Positions 16,335-24,095 are shown, counted from the stretch's first letter. The stretch is DNA of 33,477 nt from RGIG9060 sp036307825 (GCA_036307825.1 JAXJWW010000075.1:1-33477); one strand, 5' to 3'. Notes: generated by a model from the letters alone, not told the origin. Made by a program: numbers and translations.

Positions 16335-17156
16335 TTTAATATGGGAAAATATGAAAACAAAAGAAGTAATCATTGAACAACAAAAAGATTTTATTCAAAA
16401 TCTTAAAAATATAACTTACGACTTTATAAATCGAATTGATAAATCAGAAATTGAAACTATTCTTCTTTCGGGAAGTGTTTCTCGTGCAGATTTTTTCCTC
16501 AGGAAAAAGAGAGCGGTGAATATAATGGAATGGTGGATTTAATTGTTATGCGCAAGGAAGGAAGTTGCATTACAGCAGAAGAAATTTTTGGTCCAGATCA
16601 AGATCCTCCAATTCCATATCATTGTGTAAAATGTGATAATGTGTGGTTTGCCATTTTATTCACAGATTTTATAGATACAAATAAGTTTTTACAATTTGAA
16701 GAACCAAGAAAATTTTCTGTGCTTGAATCACAGATTTTATACGACCCAAATAATTCTTATAAAAATGAGCTTGGAAAAATAAATCAATTTACAAAATATG
16801 ATTTGCAAAAAAATCTGAATAATTCACTTGGCTATATTCACTATCTAATTTCTGATTATAAAAAGGATCGCTGGTATCGTCGGGAAGCATTTATTCAATT
16901 ACATGAAAATTTAAACACTGCAATACGAGCAGGGCTTAGAGCTTTGTTTTACCTAAATGGATTTTATTCTCCTGCAGAAGACAGAGCTTTGTATTATTCT
17001 TTTAGTTTGCAAAACCTTCCTTATAATTATGAAGAGTTGATTTTACAAATTTATAATCAAAAATCAGATTCAGAAGACGATTATTTTAGACGAGAAAAAA
17101 TCTTTATGGAAGGAATTGTGGATTTTATTGAAAATATCACAAACAAGAATGAATGA
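16327..17156 (+). pseudogene. nucleotidyltransferase-domain protein interrupted by a frameshift
   Basis: The first frame (from 16327, or from ATG 16351 if shorter) encodes LLSGSVSRADF, the start of a minimal nucleotidyltransferase motif, then runs to a TAA at 16540-16542. The rest (NGMVDLIVMRKEGS and a helical C-terminal part) is in the -1 frame down to 17156. The frames join cleanly at TTTTTT (16491-16496): with seven T the protein reads ADFFPQEKESG and is continuous at about 277 residues. A one-base loss in a T run is the simplest explanation. A -1 ribosomal slip or transcript slippage at the same run would also restore it, so the gene may still be expressed. It overlaps the metallopeptidase gene and seems to close the restriction operon. 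Confidence 0.8.
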
Positions 17157-17199
17157 TAAATGTTCTTTTCTATGCTGTGCATAATGTTTTGATGTAGTG

Positions 17200-17297
17200 G
17201 CGTTCTCCAAAGAATGCTTGCGCTGCCTTTGGGTCGCTATGTCCGCCATTCGCTAACGCAAAACGCCCTTCTCCAAACAGAGAAGGCGTTTTTTTGT
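17200..17297. repeat. intergenic module resembling the one after gpmI
   Basis: Contains a short hairpin GCGTTCT / AGAATGC, a GC-richer stretch, and the terminator stem below. CCTTCTCCAAA and TTTTTTTGTG are shared with 1707-1740 at the other side of the restriction island, in the same orientation. It holds no gene. Confidence 0.4.
17263..17297. terminator. terminator between the restriction island and sppA, probably bidirectional
   Basis: Stem CGCCCTTCTC / GAGAAGGCG (one bulged C) with loop CAAACA, followed by TTTTTTT on the plus strand. The plus-strand AAAA before the stem gives a short T run for the convergent minus-strand sppA-like gene. Confidence 0.8.
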
Positions 17298-17308
17298 GAA
17301 CCTAAATC

Positions 17309-18148
17309 TTATCTATGCCAGTCGCAATAAAAAGCTGGAAAAGGTATTTTTTTAGCTTCAACTAAAGTATGAATATCGGAAATGATATTGCGATTATTAT
17401 CAAACATACTTGTTGCACCTTTAAGCATTTTTACCAAATTTTTCTTTGGCTTCATTTTGTATTCTTTAACTTCGGCATCGTAGTCTTTGTCGTTAAAAAT
17501 ATCAGTCTTAAAGATTTCAACTGCTTTTTCAAAATTAGCAATTTCGTCAACTAAGCCTAAATCTTTTGCTTGTAATGCGGTGTAAATTCTTCCATCTGCA
17601 AGAGAAATAACTTTTTCTAAATCAAGATTTCTGCGTTCTGCAACGATTTGAGTAAATTGAGCATAACATTCATCAGCAATTGATTGCATAATTTGTTTTT
17701 GTTCTTCTGTTGCAGGTTCATCAAAACTTCCCATAATTTTGTTTCTTCCGGCGTGAATTGTTTTGCTTTTAATTCCGTATTTTGCCATCAATTCAGTTAA
17801 ATCAACAAAGCGACCTGCAATTACACCAATAGAACCTGTTAAAGTATTTCTATTTGCAATAATTTTATCAGCAGCACAACCGATGTAATATCCACCACTT
17901 GCAGCAAGAGAAGCAAAGTATGCATAAACAGGCTTTTTAGTTTTTTCTTTGTAACGCAACAAGGCTTCGTAAACTTCATCAGATTCAAAAACTGCACCAC
18001 CAGGTGAATTGATATAAACTATAATTCCAACAACATCTTTTTTTTCTTCAAGAGTTTCGATAGTATCTAAAACCCATTCTTGTTTATAATTATCATTTTC
18101 TTTTTCGATAACTCCGTCAATGATAATTTTTGCAATTTTCTTTGCCAT
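17309..18148 (-). CDS. SppA-like signal peptide peptidase (S49 family), short form without membrane anchor
   Basis: Serine protease of the ClpP/crotonase-like S49 family that degrades cleaved signal peptides. The catalytic serine is Ser84 in SLAASGGYY and the probable general base is Lys137 in AGRNKIMG; their spacing of 53 residues matches the Bacillus SppA dyad. Other hallmarks are YINSPGG (residues 45-51) and LTGSIGV (104-109 region). The protein has 279 residues and starts MAKKIAKIIIDG with no transmembrane segment, whereas classical SppA is membrane-anchored. GGAGA lies before the ATG, so the start is well supported. It may be a cytoplasmic or peripheral form. It faces away from the OmpA-like gene with a shared 124-base promoter gap. 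Confidence 0.9.
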   Translation of the reverse strand: MAKKIAKIIIDGVIEKENDNYKQEWVLDTIETLEEKKDVVGIIVYINSPGGAVFESDEVYEALLRYKEKTKKPVYAYFASLAASGGYYIGCAADKIIANRNTLTGSIGVIAGRFVDLTELMAKYGIKSKTIHAGRNKIMGSFDEPATEEQKQIMQSIADECYAQFTQIVAERRNLDLEKVISLADGRIYTALQAKDLGLVDEIANFEKAVEIFKTDIFNDKDYDAEVKEYKMKPKKNLVKMLKGATSMFDNNRNIISDIHTLVEAKKIPFPAFYCDWHR

Positions 18149-18259
18149 ATAATTTTCTCCATATATTATTGATTACATTTAATATAATACAAAAAACAGT
18201 AAAAGTCATTCAACTAAAAGTTGAAAAAAATTTTTGTAACACATCCTTTTATTATATGT

Positions 18260-18265
18260 TATACT
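18260..18265 (+). promoter_or_regulatory. -10 box directly before the OmpA-like gene
   Basis: TATACT ends seven bases before the ATG at 18273, so the transcript would begin at or one base before the start codon. No Shine-Dalgarno is present. TTGTAA lies upstream but at a 20-base spacing. Confidence 0.5.
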
Positions 18266-18272
18266 ATCTGAT

Positions 18273-19550
18273 ATGAAGTCCTTTCGAAAAATTTTTTGTG
18301 TAATTTTTGTAATTTCACTTTTTAGCGTAAGTGGGTTTTCTCAAGTTTTGATTCAGTATAATCAAGATAGAACTTATACTCTAGTTGAACGAACTGATTT
18401 ACGGCGATACGATAACGGGCGTTACATCGGGTTGCTTAGTCGTGAAGTGCGCTCTTTTATTCATCAAGACCAGCATCCTAAATTCCAAAATTTTTACCAA
18501 GGCGATTTTTTTGTTCTTGAAAAAACAAAACGCAATTCTTACGAAGTTACCTTGGGAATAAACGAAGCAATCCCATCCTCTTTTACAATTTCTGATGACG
18601 GATATCTTTCAATGATAGAAGATAACGGATTTCCTTCTTTTAGAAGTTTTCCAACTTTTCCAAAAGATAAAATTAAAATTGGGGATTCATGGCAAGGAAC
18701 AGCAGAACGAGCAGTTGATCCATTAAACAAAGGTATTATCACTCGCTTACCGATTCACATTCTGTATCAGTATACAGGAGATGGAAAATATCACGATGAA
18801 GAAATTTACATTCTAAAAGCACAATGGGCAACTCGTTACGGAAGTTCTTATTTTGATCCGCAAGGTGATAGAGAATTAAAAAGCGCCATGGGGTCACACA
18901 AAGCTGATATTTATGTAAGCAAAAATACAGGTTGTGCTTTGTTAGTTCGTGATTTAGTTGATGAAACTTTTACTTATCAAGACGGAAACAAAATAAACTT
19001 TCAAGGATTTATCACTTTATTTACAGAATATCCTCCAGCAATCGACAGAGAAAAAATTATTCCTGCTCTAAATAGAATTGCAAAAAATAATGATGATGAT
19101 AATTCTAATTCTGATAAAAAGCCAAATGGAAACAATGGATTTTTCTTTGGTGATGATGGAAATGGAAAAAATAAAATTTCAGATATAACTTATGAAAACA
19201 CTTCAAGTGGAATCAAACTTACAATTCAGAATTTGCAATTTAAACCAAACAGTTCAGAACTTTTACCAGGTGAAGAATATCGTCTTAATCAAATTGCAGA
19301 AGCATTAAAGCAAAGTCCTAACTCAATGTTTTTAGTTGAAGGACACACAGCCAGTACAGGAAATATTTCTGGAGAGAAAAAACTTTCTGTAGAACGCGCC
19401 TACTCTATCGCTAAAGAATTGATAAAAAGAGGAATCGGTGCGGACAAATTTATATACAAAGGAAGCGGAAGTTCAAAGCCTATCGCATCAAATGACACAC
19501 CTGAAGGAATGGCAAAAAATCGTCGTGTAGAAATTACGATATTAGAGTAA
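18273..19550 (+). CDS. OmpA-family cell-envelope protein
   Basis: Exported protein with a signal peptide (residues 1-24, basic KSFRK then a hydrophobic core ending GFSQ). Residues 25-290 form a spirochaete-type domain of unknown function. A low-complexity Asn/Asp/Gly linker follows (about 268-300), then a C-terminal OmpA/Pal domain (about 310-425) ending NRRVEITIL, expected to hold peptidoglycan from the periplasm. The usual Asp of the GHTD motif is replaced: the sequence reads GHTASTGN with Ala360, while the partner Arg375 in LSVERA is kept. That Asp-Arg pair binds diaminopimelate in other OmpA proteins, and treponemal peptidoglycan is reported to carry ornithine instead. The start lacks a Shine-Dalgarno. 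The gene ends convergently ten bases from the GntR gene. Confidence 0.85.
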   Translation: MKSFRKIFCVIFVISLFSVSGFSQVLIQYNQDRTYTLVERTDLRRYDNGRYIGLLSREVRSFIHQDQHPKFQNFYQGDFFVLEKTKRNSYEVTLGINEAIPSSFTISDDGYLSMIEDNGFPSFRSFPTFPKDKIKIGDSWQGTAERAVDPLNKGIITRLPIHILYQYTGDGKYHDEEIYILKAQWATRYGSSYFDPQGDRELKSAMGSHKADIYVSKNTGCALLVRDLVDETFTYQDGNKINFQGFITLFTEYPPAIDREKIIPALNRIAKNNDDDNSNSDKKPNGNNGFFFGDDGNGKNKISDITYENTSSGIKLTIQNLQFKPNSSELLPGEEYRLNQIAEALKQSPNSMFLVEGHTASTGNISGEKKLSVERAYSIAKELIKRGIGADKFIYKGSGSSKPIASNDTPEGMAKNRRVEITILE

Positions 19551-19559
19551 GTAATTTTT

Positions 19560-19925
19560 TTAATACAATGCTTTGATTAGTTTTATCAGTTCGCTTTGAG
19601 AAATTCCATTTTCTTTTGCTTGTAAACAAATTTGTTTTACAAAATTTTCTGCATTGGAACTTTTGATTTCTTTTAATTTTGTTTGATTTAATTCTGAAAC
19701 AAAAGTTCCTTTGCCTGTAATTGTTTTTATCAAACCACTTCTGTCAAGTTCTTCCCAAGCGCGTTTTACAGGGATGACTGAAATTTTTAATTCTTGTGCA
19801 ATCAATCTAATCGTTGGAAGTTGAGTTCCGCTAAGAATTTTTCCAGAAAGGATTTGATTACTTATCTGTTGAAAAATTTGAGAATAAATTGGTTCATCAG
19901 AATTTTGATTTAATACAATATCCAT
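19560..19925 (-). CDS. GntR-family transcriptional regulator, short YtrA type
   Basis: A 121-residue DNA-binding regulator. Residues 1-75 form the winged helix of the GntR family (PIYSQIFQQISNQI, then GTQLPTIRLIAQEL and ITGKGTFVSE). The C-terminal tail of about 45 residues is too short for a ligand-binding domain, as in the YtrA subfamily, which controls ABC transporter operons. The ATG overlaps the stop of the permease gene by one base, so it is the last gene of the ABC operon. A 29-base palindrome over the operon promoter (21645-21673) is the obvious operator. Autorepression is therefore likely. In many YtrA operons the regulator is first; here it is last. Confidence 0.9.
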   Translation of the reverse strand: MDIVLNQNSDEPIYSQIFQQISNQILSGKILSGTQLPTIRLIAQELKISVIPVKRAWEELDRSGLIKTITGKGTFVSELNQTKLKEIKSSNAENFVKQICLQAKENGISQSELIKLIKALY

Positions 19926-20584
19926 TAAAGATTAACCTGTTCAAATTTTTTTGCACTAACTTTATAAGTAAGTATCCATCCAAAAAAATAAACAATGATT
20001 CCAGTAATTAAAATTGGAAGTTGTTTAATCAAAGATACCCAATCAAATTTATCAATAAAGGCAAGTGACTGTAAGTTTCCTTTTTTTATCATCCATACAG
20101 GACATTCAAAAATAAAATATAGAACAAAGAAAATTACAAATGAAATAAGTAATGCTCTTTCATGCTTTTCAGCTTTTTTATAATAAATCGTAAAAAAGAA
20201 ATATCGACTTATTGTAAGTACAATCATAACTAATCCGTAAAAAGCAAAATTAGAATTTATTCCTGCGTTGTTACCTTGTGGAACTAACTTATGATTTAAT
20301 ATTGCAAATGGAATTGATAAAATGAAAAATACAATTTCATAAATTGCAACACTCATAATTCGGGCTTTTACAATATCACTTTTTCTAATTGGAAGAATTA
20401 GTGAATATTGTAAGTCTTTGTTTAAATCTCCATTTTTAAAAATCCAAAATGTATTTAACAACAAATAAAAAAAACTTACATAACATGGATAATTTGGAAT
20501 TATCAATATTACTGCAAAAGTTAAGAAAATATAATTGATAGGAAGAATACATAATTTGAATTCTTTTAATAATAAATTTTTCAT
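19925..20584 (-). CDS. ABC-2 type transporter permease
   Basis: A 219-residue integral membrane protein with about six hydrophobic segments (starting near residues 13, 35, 75, 115, 150 and 190). The start MKNLLLKEFKL and the segment YSLILPIRKSDIVKAR match the ABC2_membrane_5 group of permeases that pair with short ATPases under GntR control. It lies 23 bases after the ATPase gene and overlaps the regulator, so it is the membrane half of the exporter. The substrate cannot be told from sequence; related systems respond to cell-wall-active peptides. The AAAGG before the ATG supports the start. Confidence 0.82.
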   Translation of the reverse strand: MKNLLLKEFKLCILPINYIFLTFAVILIIPNYPCYVSFFYLLLNTFWIFKNGDLNKDLQYSLILPIRKSDIVKARIMSVAIYEIVFFILSIPFAILNHKLVPQGNNAGINSNFAFYGLVMIVLTISRYFFFTIYYKKAEKHERALLISFVIFFVLYFIFECPVWMIKKGNLQSLAFIDKFDWVSLIKQLPILITGIIVYFFGWILTYKVSAKKFEQVNL

Positions 20585-20607
20585 ATATAAACCTTTATTT
20601 CCTTTTA

Positions 20608-21465
20608 CTAAAATAATTTAGAATCTTGTCTTTCAATATGAACCATAATTTCTTCAAGACTTGGTTGTATAATTTGTAAATCTTTTGCAAGTTCACTTTT
20701 ATTTTTTTCTAACATTCCTTCAAATCCAAAATTATGTTCATACAAGCCAATTAAAGAATTTTTTAATTCTTCTGATAATTTTTCTTTTGTACCAGAAACT
20801 AAAATATAATCATCTCTAAAAGTACAAACATCAGAAGACTTAATAATTTTTCCGTCTTTAATATAAGTAATAAAGTCAGCACATTTTTCTAAATCAGAAG
20901 TTATGTGTGTAGAAAATAAAATTGAACGTTTGCCGTCGCTGATGTATTCTCTAAAAAGCATAATTAATTCATCTCTAGAAACTGGATCTAGTCCACTTGT
21001 AGGTTCATCAAGAATCAATAATTTTGCATCATGGCACATTGCTAATGCAATTTGATATTTTATTTTCATTCCAGCTGAAAGTTCTTTTATTTTTTTATTT
21101 TCATCAAGTTTAAAAGTTGATAAAAGTTTTTTATAAAGTTCTTCGTTCCAATTATCAAAAAACTTTTTTGTTACATTTGTTATAGTTTTGATTTTTGTTG
21201 TTTGATAAAATCCTTCAGTTCCGGAAACAAAACCAATTGTTTCTTTTACTTTGATTTCATCTTTTGAAACATCAAATCCGTTTATAACGCAAGTTCCTTT
21301 ATCAGCTTTAACAAAATTTAACATTGATTTTAAAGTTGTTGTTTTTCCAGCACCGTTACGACCAATAAATCCCATGATGTAACCTTCTTCAATTTTGAAA
21401 CTTACATCTTTTAGCGAAAATGTTGGAAAAGTTTTACACAAATTTTCAACTTCTAGTAAATACAT
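20608..21465 (-). CDS. ABC transporter ATP-binding protein
   Basis: A 285-residue ATPase of the exporter type. Walker A is GRNGAGKT at residues 35-42, the signature is the variant LSAGM, Walker B is LLILDEPTSGLD, and the H-loop His is in FSTHITSD. The C-terminal 75 residues are a regulatory extension common in YtrB-like ATPases. I chose the start at 21465 (MYLLEVEN) because GGAGG lies five bases before it; the frame extends nine residues further to 21492 but without a ribosome site. It is the first gene of the operon, behind a leader of about 200 bases with three hairpins and a promoter overlapped by a palindrome. Confidence 0.92.
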   Translation of the reverse strand: MYLLEVENLCKTFPTFSLKDVSFKIEEGYIMGFIGRNGAGKTTTLKSMLNFVKADKGTCVINGFDVSKDEIKVKETIGFVSGTEGFYQTTKIKTITNVTKKFFDNWNEELYKKLLSTFKLDENKKIKELSAGMKIKYQIALAMCHDAKLLILDEPTSGLDPVSRDELIMLFREYISDGKRSILFSTHITSDLEKCADFITYIKDGKIIKSSDVCTFRDDYILVSGTKEKLSEELKNSLIGLYEHNFGFEGMLEKNKSELAKDLQIIQPSLEEIMVHIERQDSKLF

Positions 21466-21521
21466 TTTTCCTCCAAAAAAATCAATGAACAAAACTTCGG
21501 TTTTGGAATTGATTTTTTACA

Positions 21522-21619
21522 CTGTTTTGCAACGAAGTGAAAAACAGCAGTTGATAAGAAAGTTTGCAACGCAAACTTTAGATAAAAACTTCGACGCTAT
21601 TTTAGGAGAAGTTTTTATC
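21522..21619. repeat. cluster of three hairpins in the ABC operon leader
   Basis: Three successive inverted repeats: CTGTTTT / AAAACAG (21522-21547), AAAGTTTGC / GCAAACTTT with a three-base loop (21559-21579), and GATAAAAACTTC / GAAGTTTTTATC with a 15-base loop (21581-21619). They lie between the operon promoter and the ATPase start, on the untranslated leader. An 80-codon plus-strand frame crosses them but is best explained as chance. They could be an attenuator or an intergenic repeat. Confidence 0.65.
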
Positions 21620-21644
21620 AATACTCCAAAAAAATAACATACAC

Positions 21645-21673
21645 ATATTGTGCATATTTGATATACACAATAT
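21645..21673 (-). promoter_or_regulatory. operator palindrome for the GntR regulator
   Basis: Arms ATATTGTGCATAT and ATATACACAATAT separated by TTG; twelve of thirteen positions are complementary. It overlaps the -10 box and start region of the minus-strand ABC operon promoter, which suits repression by the YtrA-type regulator encoded at the operon's end. Confidence 0.75.
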
Positions 21674-21697
21674 AACAAAGTAATTTTTTTTTGTCAA
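21669..21697 (-). promoter_or_regulatory. promoter of the ABC-GntR operon
   Basis: On the minus strand TTGACA (21697 to 21692) and TATATT (21674 to 21669) are separated by exactly 17 bases. This is the best sigma-70 match in the window. Transcription would start near 21662, about 200 bases before the ATPase start. Confidence 0.8.
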
Positions 21698-21712
21698 CTT
21701 CAAAAATTAAAT

Positions 21713-21741
21713 TTGAAAAAGAATTTTCTGTGAATTATTCT
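21713..21741 (+). promoter_or_regulatory. promoter of the serine hydrolase gene
   Basis: TTGAAA at 21713-21718 and TATTCT at 21736-21741 with a 17-base spacer, then AGGAGG and the ATG at 21759. It is divergent from the ABC operon promoter and close to its operator. Confidence 0.55.
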
Positions 21742-21758
21742 TTAGGTAGGAGGTTGAA

Positions 21759-23111
21759 ATGAAGAAATTTTCAACAATATTAATTATGGCGGTTTGTATG
21801 GTATCATTAATTGCACAAAGTTCAGATAATTCTGAAAATGCACAATCAAATAATAGCACTCAAACAACTTTGAATGCAGAAGAATCAAATCCTAATAAAC
21901 TTGGGTGGATGCAAGGGTTTCCACCACCACAAGATAAAATTCTTTCTGCAAAAACAGGCTCTTTCTTCGACTTTCCGGGATTGAGATATAGCGTAAACCA
22001 CATGCGTGAATTTTTTCCTTCTAGAAAAGTTGGTTCAGCAAAAGAAGATTATCATTCTTTTAGAACTAAACTAGACGAAAAAATTGATGAAGTAACTTTC
22101 ATCCCATGGGGACAAACTGAAAAGATGACTTGGAAAGAATCTTTGGACGCAAACTACACAGACGGAATTATTGTTTTGCACAAAGGTAAAATCGTTTACG
22201 AAACTTATCCTGCAGGTTTAACTCCAGATGGAATACATGCTGCAATGTCAGTAAGTAAATCTTTTACAGGAACTTTGGCTTCTATCTTAATTGCAGAAGG
22301 TCAAATCGATCCAAATAAATTTGTTTCATATTATGTTCCAGAATTAACTGAATCTGCTTTTGGTGATGCAACAGTTCAGCAAGTTTTGGATATGACAACT
22401 TCACTTGATTATACAGAAGATTACACAAATCCTAATGCTGGTGTTTGGCAATATGCAGAATCAGGAAATCCTTTCCGCCCAGATAATTATACTGGTCCTT
22501 ACGACTACTACGATTACCTTATGACTTTGAAAAAGAAACCTGGACAAGAACATGGTGAAATGTTTGAATACAAAACTGTAAACACAGAAGTTATGGGCTG
22601 GGTTGTTTCTAAAGTTACAAACAAAAGTATCACAGAATTGATTTCTGAAAAAATTTGGATTCCAATGGGTGCAAAGTACGATGGATACTATTTAGTAGAT
22701 CCAGCAGGAATTGCTTATGCTGGTGGTGGTTTTAGTTTGAACTTAACAGATATGGCAACTTTTGGTGAAATGGTTCGTAACAATGGTAAACTTGGAAGAT
22801 ACGAAATTTTATCAAAGAAAGCAACTGATGAAATTTCGAGAGGTGGTGATCCAGAACTTTTTGCAAAGGGTGGAGAATATCCTTTACTAAAAGGTTGGAG
22901 TTATCATAACTTTTGGTGGATAACAAATAATGATCACAAAGCTTTTATGGCTCGTGGTGTTCATGGTCAAGCAATTTACATTGATCCAGTTGCAGAAATG
23001 GTAATTGTAAGATTTGCATCAAATCCACTTTCTTCAAATAAATACATCGACCCAGTTTCAATTCCAGCATACGAAGCCTTGGCAGATTATTTGATGGAAA
23101 AGAAATTTTAG
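21759..23111 (+). CDS. exported serine hydrolase of the class C beta-lactamase/esterase fold
   Basis: A 450-residue member of the beta-lactamase-like serine hydrolases (NylB/EstB type). The SxxK motif is Ser164-Val-Ser-Lys167 in AAMSVSKSF, and the tyrosine base is likely Tyr271 in FEYKTVNTE. The third conserved region is RGVHGQ near residue 405, replacing the KTG of true beta-lactamases. The N-terminus (KKF, then a hydrophobic stretch up to residue 20) is a signal peptide followed by a Ser/Asn-rich linker, so the enzyme is exported. The family includes amide and ester hydrolases; the substrate is unknown, and antibiotic resistance should not be assumed. AGGAGG lies before the ATG. The gene stands alone with its own promoter. 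Confidence 0.85.
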   Translation: MKKFSTILIMAVCMVSLIAQSSDNSENAQSNNSTQTTLNAEESNPNKLGWMQGFPPPQDKILSAKTGSFFDFPGLRYSVNHMREFFPSRKVGSAKEDYHSFRTKLDEKIDEVTFIPWGQTEKMTWKESLDANYTDGIIVLHKGKIVYETYPAGLTPDGIHAAMSVSKSFTGTLASILIAEGQIDPNKFVSYYVPELTESAFGDATVQQVLDMTTSLDYTEDYTNPNAGVWQYAESGNPFRPDNYTGPYDYYDYLMTLKKKPGQEHGEMFEYKTVNTEVMGWVVSKVTNKSITELISEKIWIPMGAKYDGYYLVDPAGIAYAGGGFSLNLTDMATFGEMVRNNGKLGRYEILSKKATDEISRGGDPELFAKGGEYPLLKGWSYHNFWWITNNDHKAFMARGVHGQAIYIDPVAEMVIVRFASNPLSSNKYIDPVSIPAYEALADYLMEKKF

Positions 23112-23233
23112 CAAACAAAATTTCATTCCGAAGTAGTTGCCTAGCATTTGATGGTTTGGAATCTATGCACTACAAAGATGCTGAATCAAGTTCAGCATGA
23201 CGAATGAAAAGTTCAGCATAATGAACGAAAAAA

Positions 23234-23263
23234 GAGTTGTCGTAATTGGCAACTCTTTTTTTT
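23234..23263 (+). terminator. terminator upstream of membrane protein gene 1
   Basis: Stem GAGTTGTC / GGCAACTC with loop GTAATT and a run of eight T. It ends transcription from the serine hydrolase gene; the preceding A run lets it work on the other strand too. Confidence 0.85.
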
Positions 23264-23283
23264 GTATTATTTTTATTGCCTAG

Positions 23284-23311
23284 TTGACGGGGGGGGGATT
23301 TTTGATAAAGT
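23284..23311 (+). promoter_or_regulatory. poly-G promoter of membrane protein gene 1
   Basis: TTGACG (23284-23289) and TAAAGT (23306-23311) with a 16-base spacer that begins with a run of nine G (23289-23297). One G more or fewer would change the spacer to 17 or 15. An AATTTAT / ATAAATT dyad and AGGAGG follow before the ATG. Confidence 0.65.
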
Positions 23312-23349
23312 GAATTTATAAAAATCATAAATTTTTTAGGAGGAATTCT

Positions 23350-23985
23350 ATGAAAAATAGACTTCACGACAAAAAGGCAGGAATTGCTATTCTTGTATCA
23401 CTTATCATTATCTCTGTAGCAGAAGTGGTCTTCCGTCATATGTGTCTTCGTGATATGATTGCCACAACAGCTAACTATGCAGAAACACTTGCAGTTATCG
23501 GTTTAGCATTAGCAATTCTTATTTTTACACTAAAAGGTAAAGACAGACTTTGTTACATTTTGTACGGTGCATGGGCAGCTTATTTCATGTTCGACCAATT
23601 TTTTGAATTACCTGCCAACATTATCGGTTTTATTATGTTGTTAGCAGGAAAGATAAATCTTCCTTCCTTTGCTATCGCTATTGTTATGCATGCTTCTGTT
23701 GTTCTTAGTTTAATCTTTACAATTATCATTGGTCTTCTTTTGGTAGAATATATGAATGATGGAACAATCTATAACAAAGCATTTAATGTTCTTTGCATTC
23801 TTACCAGTTTGTTGATTTTACTCAATATGGGATTAACTGTGTATGATGTAATTACAAGCGGAACTACTGAATTTTTGCTTGCAACATTCCACGATTTGTA
23901 TCGTCTTACTATGATTTTTATGTTCACATTCTTTGCTTACGATAGCGCAAAAAAACAGTTGAACAAAGTAGATTTTTCTAAATAA
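23350..23985 (+). CDS. small integral membrane protein, paralog 1 of a tandem pair
   Basis: A 211-residue protein that I do not recognise. It has a short charged start (MKNRLHDKKAG) and about five or six hydrophobic segments, with no signal peptide cleavage motif, so it should sit in the inner membrane. Conserved blocks shared with paralog 2 are KGKDR-x-CYILYGAW, FELP, LLVEYMNDG and the tail FFAYDSAKKQL-x-KVDFSK; the stretches between them differ strongly. AGGAGG precedes the ATG. The gene is framed by its own terminator and a poly-G promoter, so it is a single-gene unit likely to vary in expression. No enzymatic motif was seen. A role in envelope stress or transport is unproven. Confidence 0.8.
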   Translation: MKNRLHDKKAGIAILVSLIIISVAEVVFRHMCLRDMIATTANYAETLAVIGLALAILIFTLKGKDRLCYILYGAWAAYFMFDQFFELPANIIGFIMLLAGKINLPSFAIAIVMHASVVLSLIFTIIIGLLLVEYMNDGTIYNKAFNVLCILTSLLILLNMGLTVYDVITSGTTEFLLATFHDLYRLTMIFMFTFFAYDSAKKQLNKVDFSK

Positions 23986-24046
23986 CAAAGATGATGAATC
24001 AAGTTCAGCATGACGAATAAAAAATTCAGTATAATGAACGAAAAAA

Positions 24047-24075
24047 GAGTTGTCGTAATTGGCAACTCTTTTTTT
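24047..24075 (+). terminator. terminator between the two membrane protein genes
   Basis: Same stem as at 23234 (GAGTTGTC / GGCAACTC, loop GTAATT) with a run of seven T. Confidence 0.85.
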
Positions 24076-24095
24076 GTATTATTTTTATTGCCTAG

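Larger units (their letters stand above)
23174..23986 (+). repeat. tandem repeat unit A (hairpin, terminator, poly-G promoter, membrane protein gene)
   Basis: Unit A is repeated as unit B (23987-24811), and its first 90 bases again as partial unit C (24812-24902). The upstream part and first 25 codons are nearly identical between A and B. The start of each unit carries ATGCTGAA / TTCAGCAT (23178-23198), a dyad known as a common intergenic repeat in many bacteria. Confidence 0.9.

Noticed and set aside
21395..21637. 80-codon plus-strand frame across the ABC operon leader
   Set aside because: It begins antisense to the ATPase gene and covers the hairpins; codon content reflects the inverted repeats.
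21759..23111. Antibiotic-resistance beta-lactamase
   Set aside because: Only SxxK and a Tyr motif are shared; the KTG box is replaced, and the long linker fits the esterase/amidase branch of the fold.
23170..23367. Minus-strand 65-codon frame (and its copy at 23937-24179) ending in RHAELDSAS
   Set aside because: It runs across a terminator, a poly-G promoter and an intergenic dyad repeat; the RHAEL peptide is a known artefact of that repeat.
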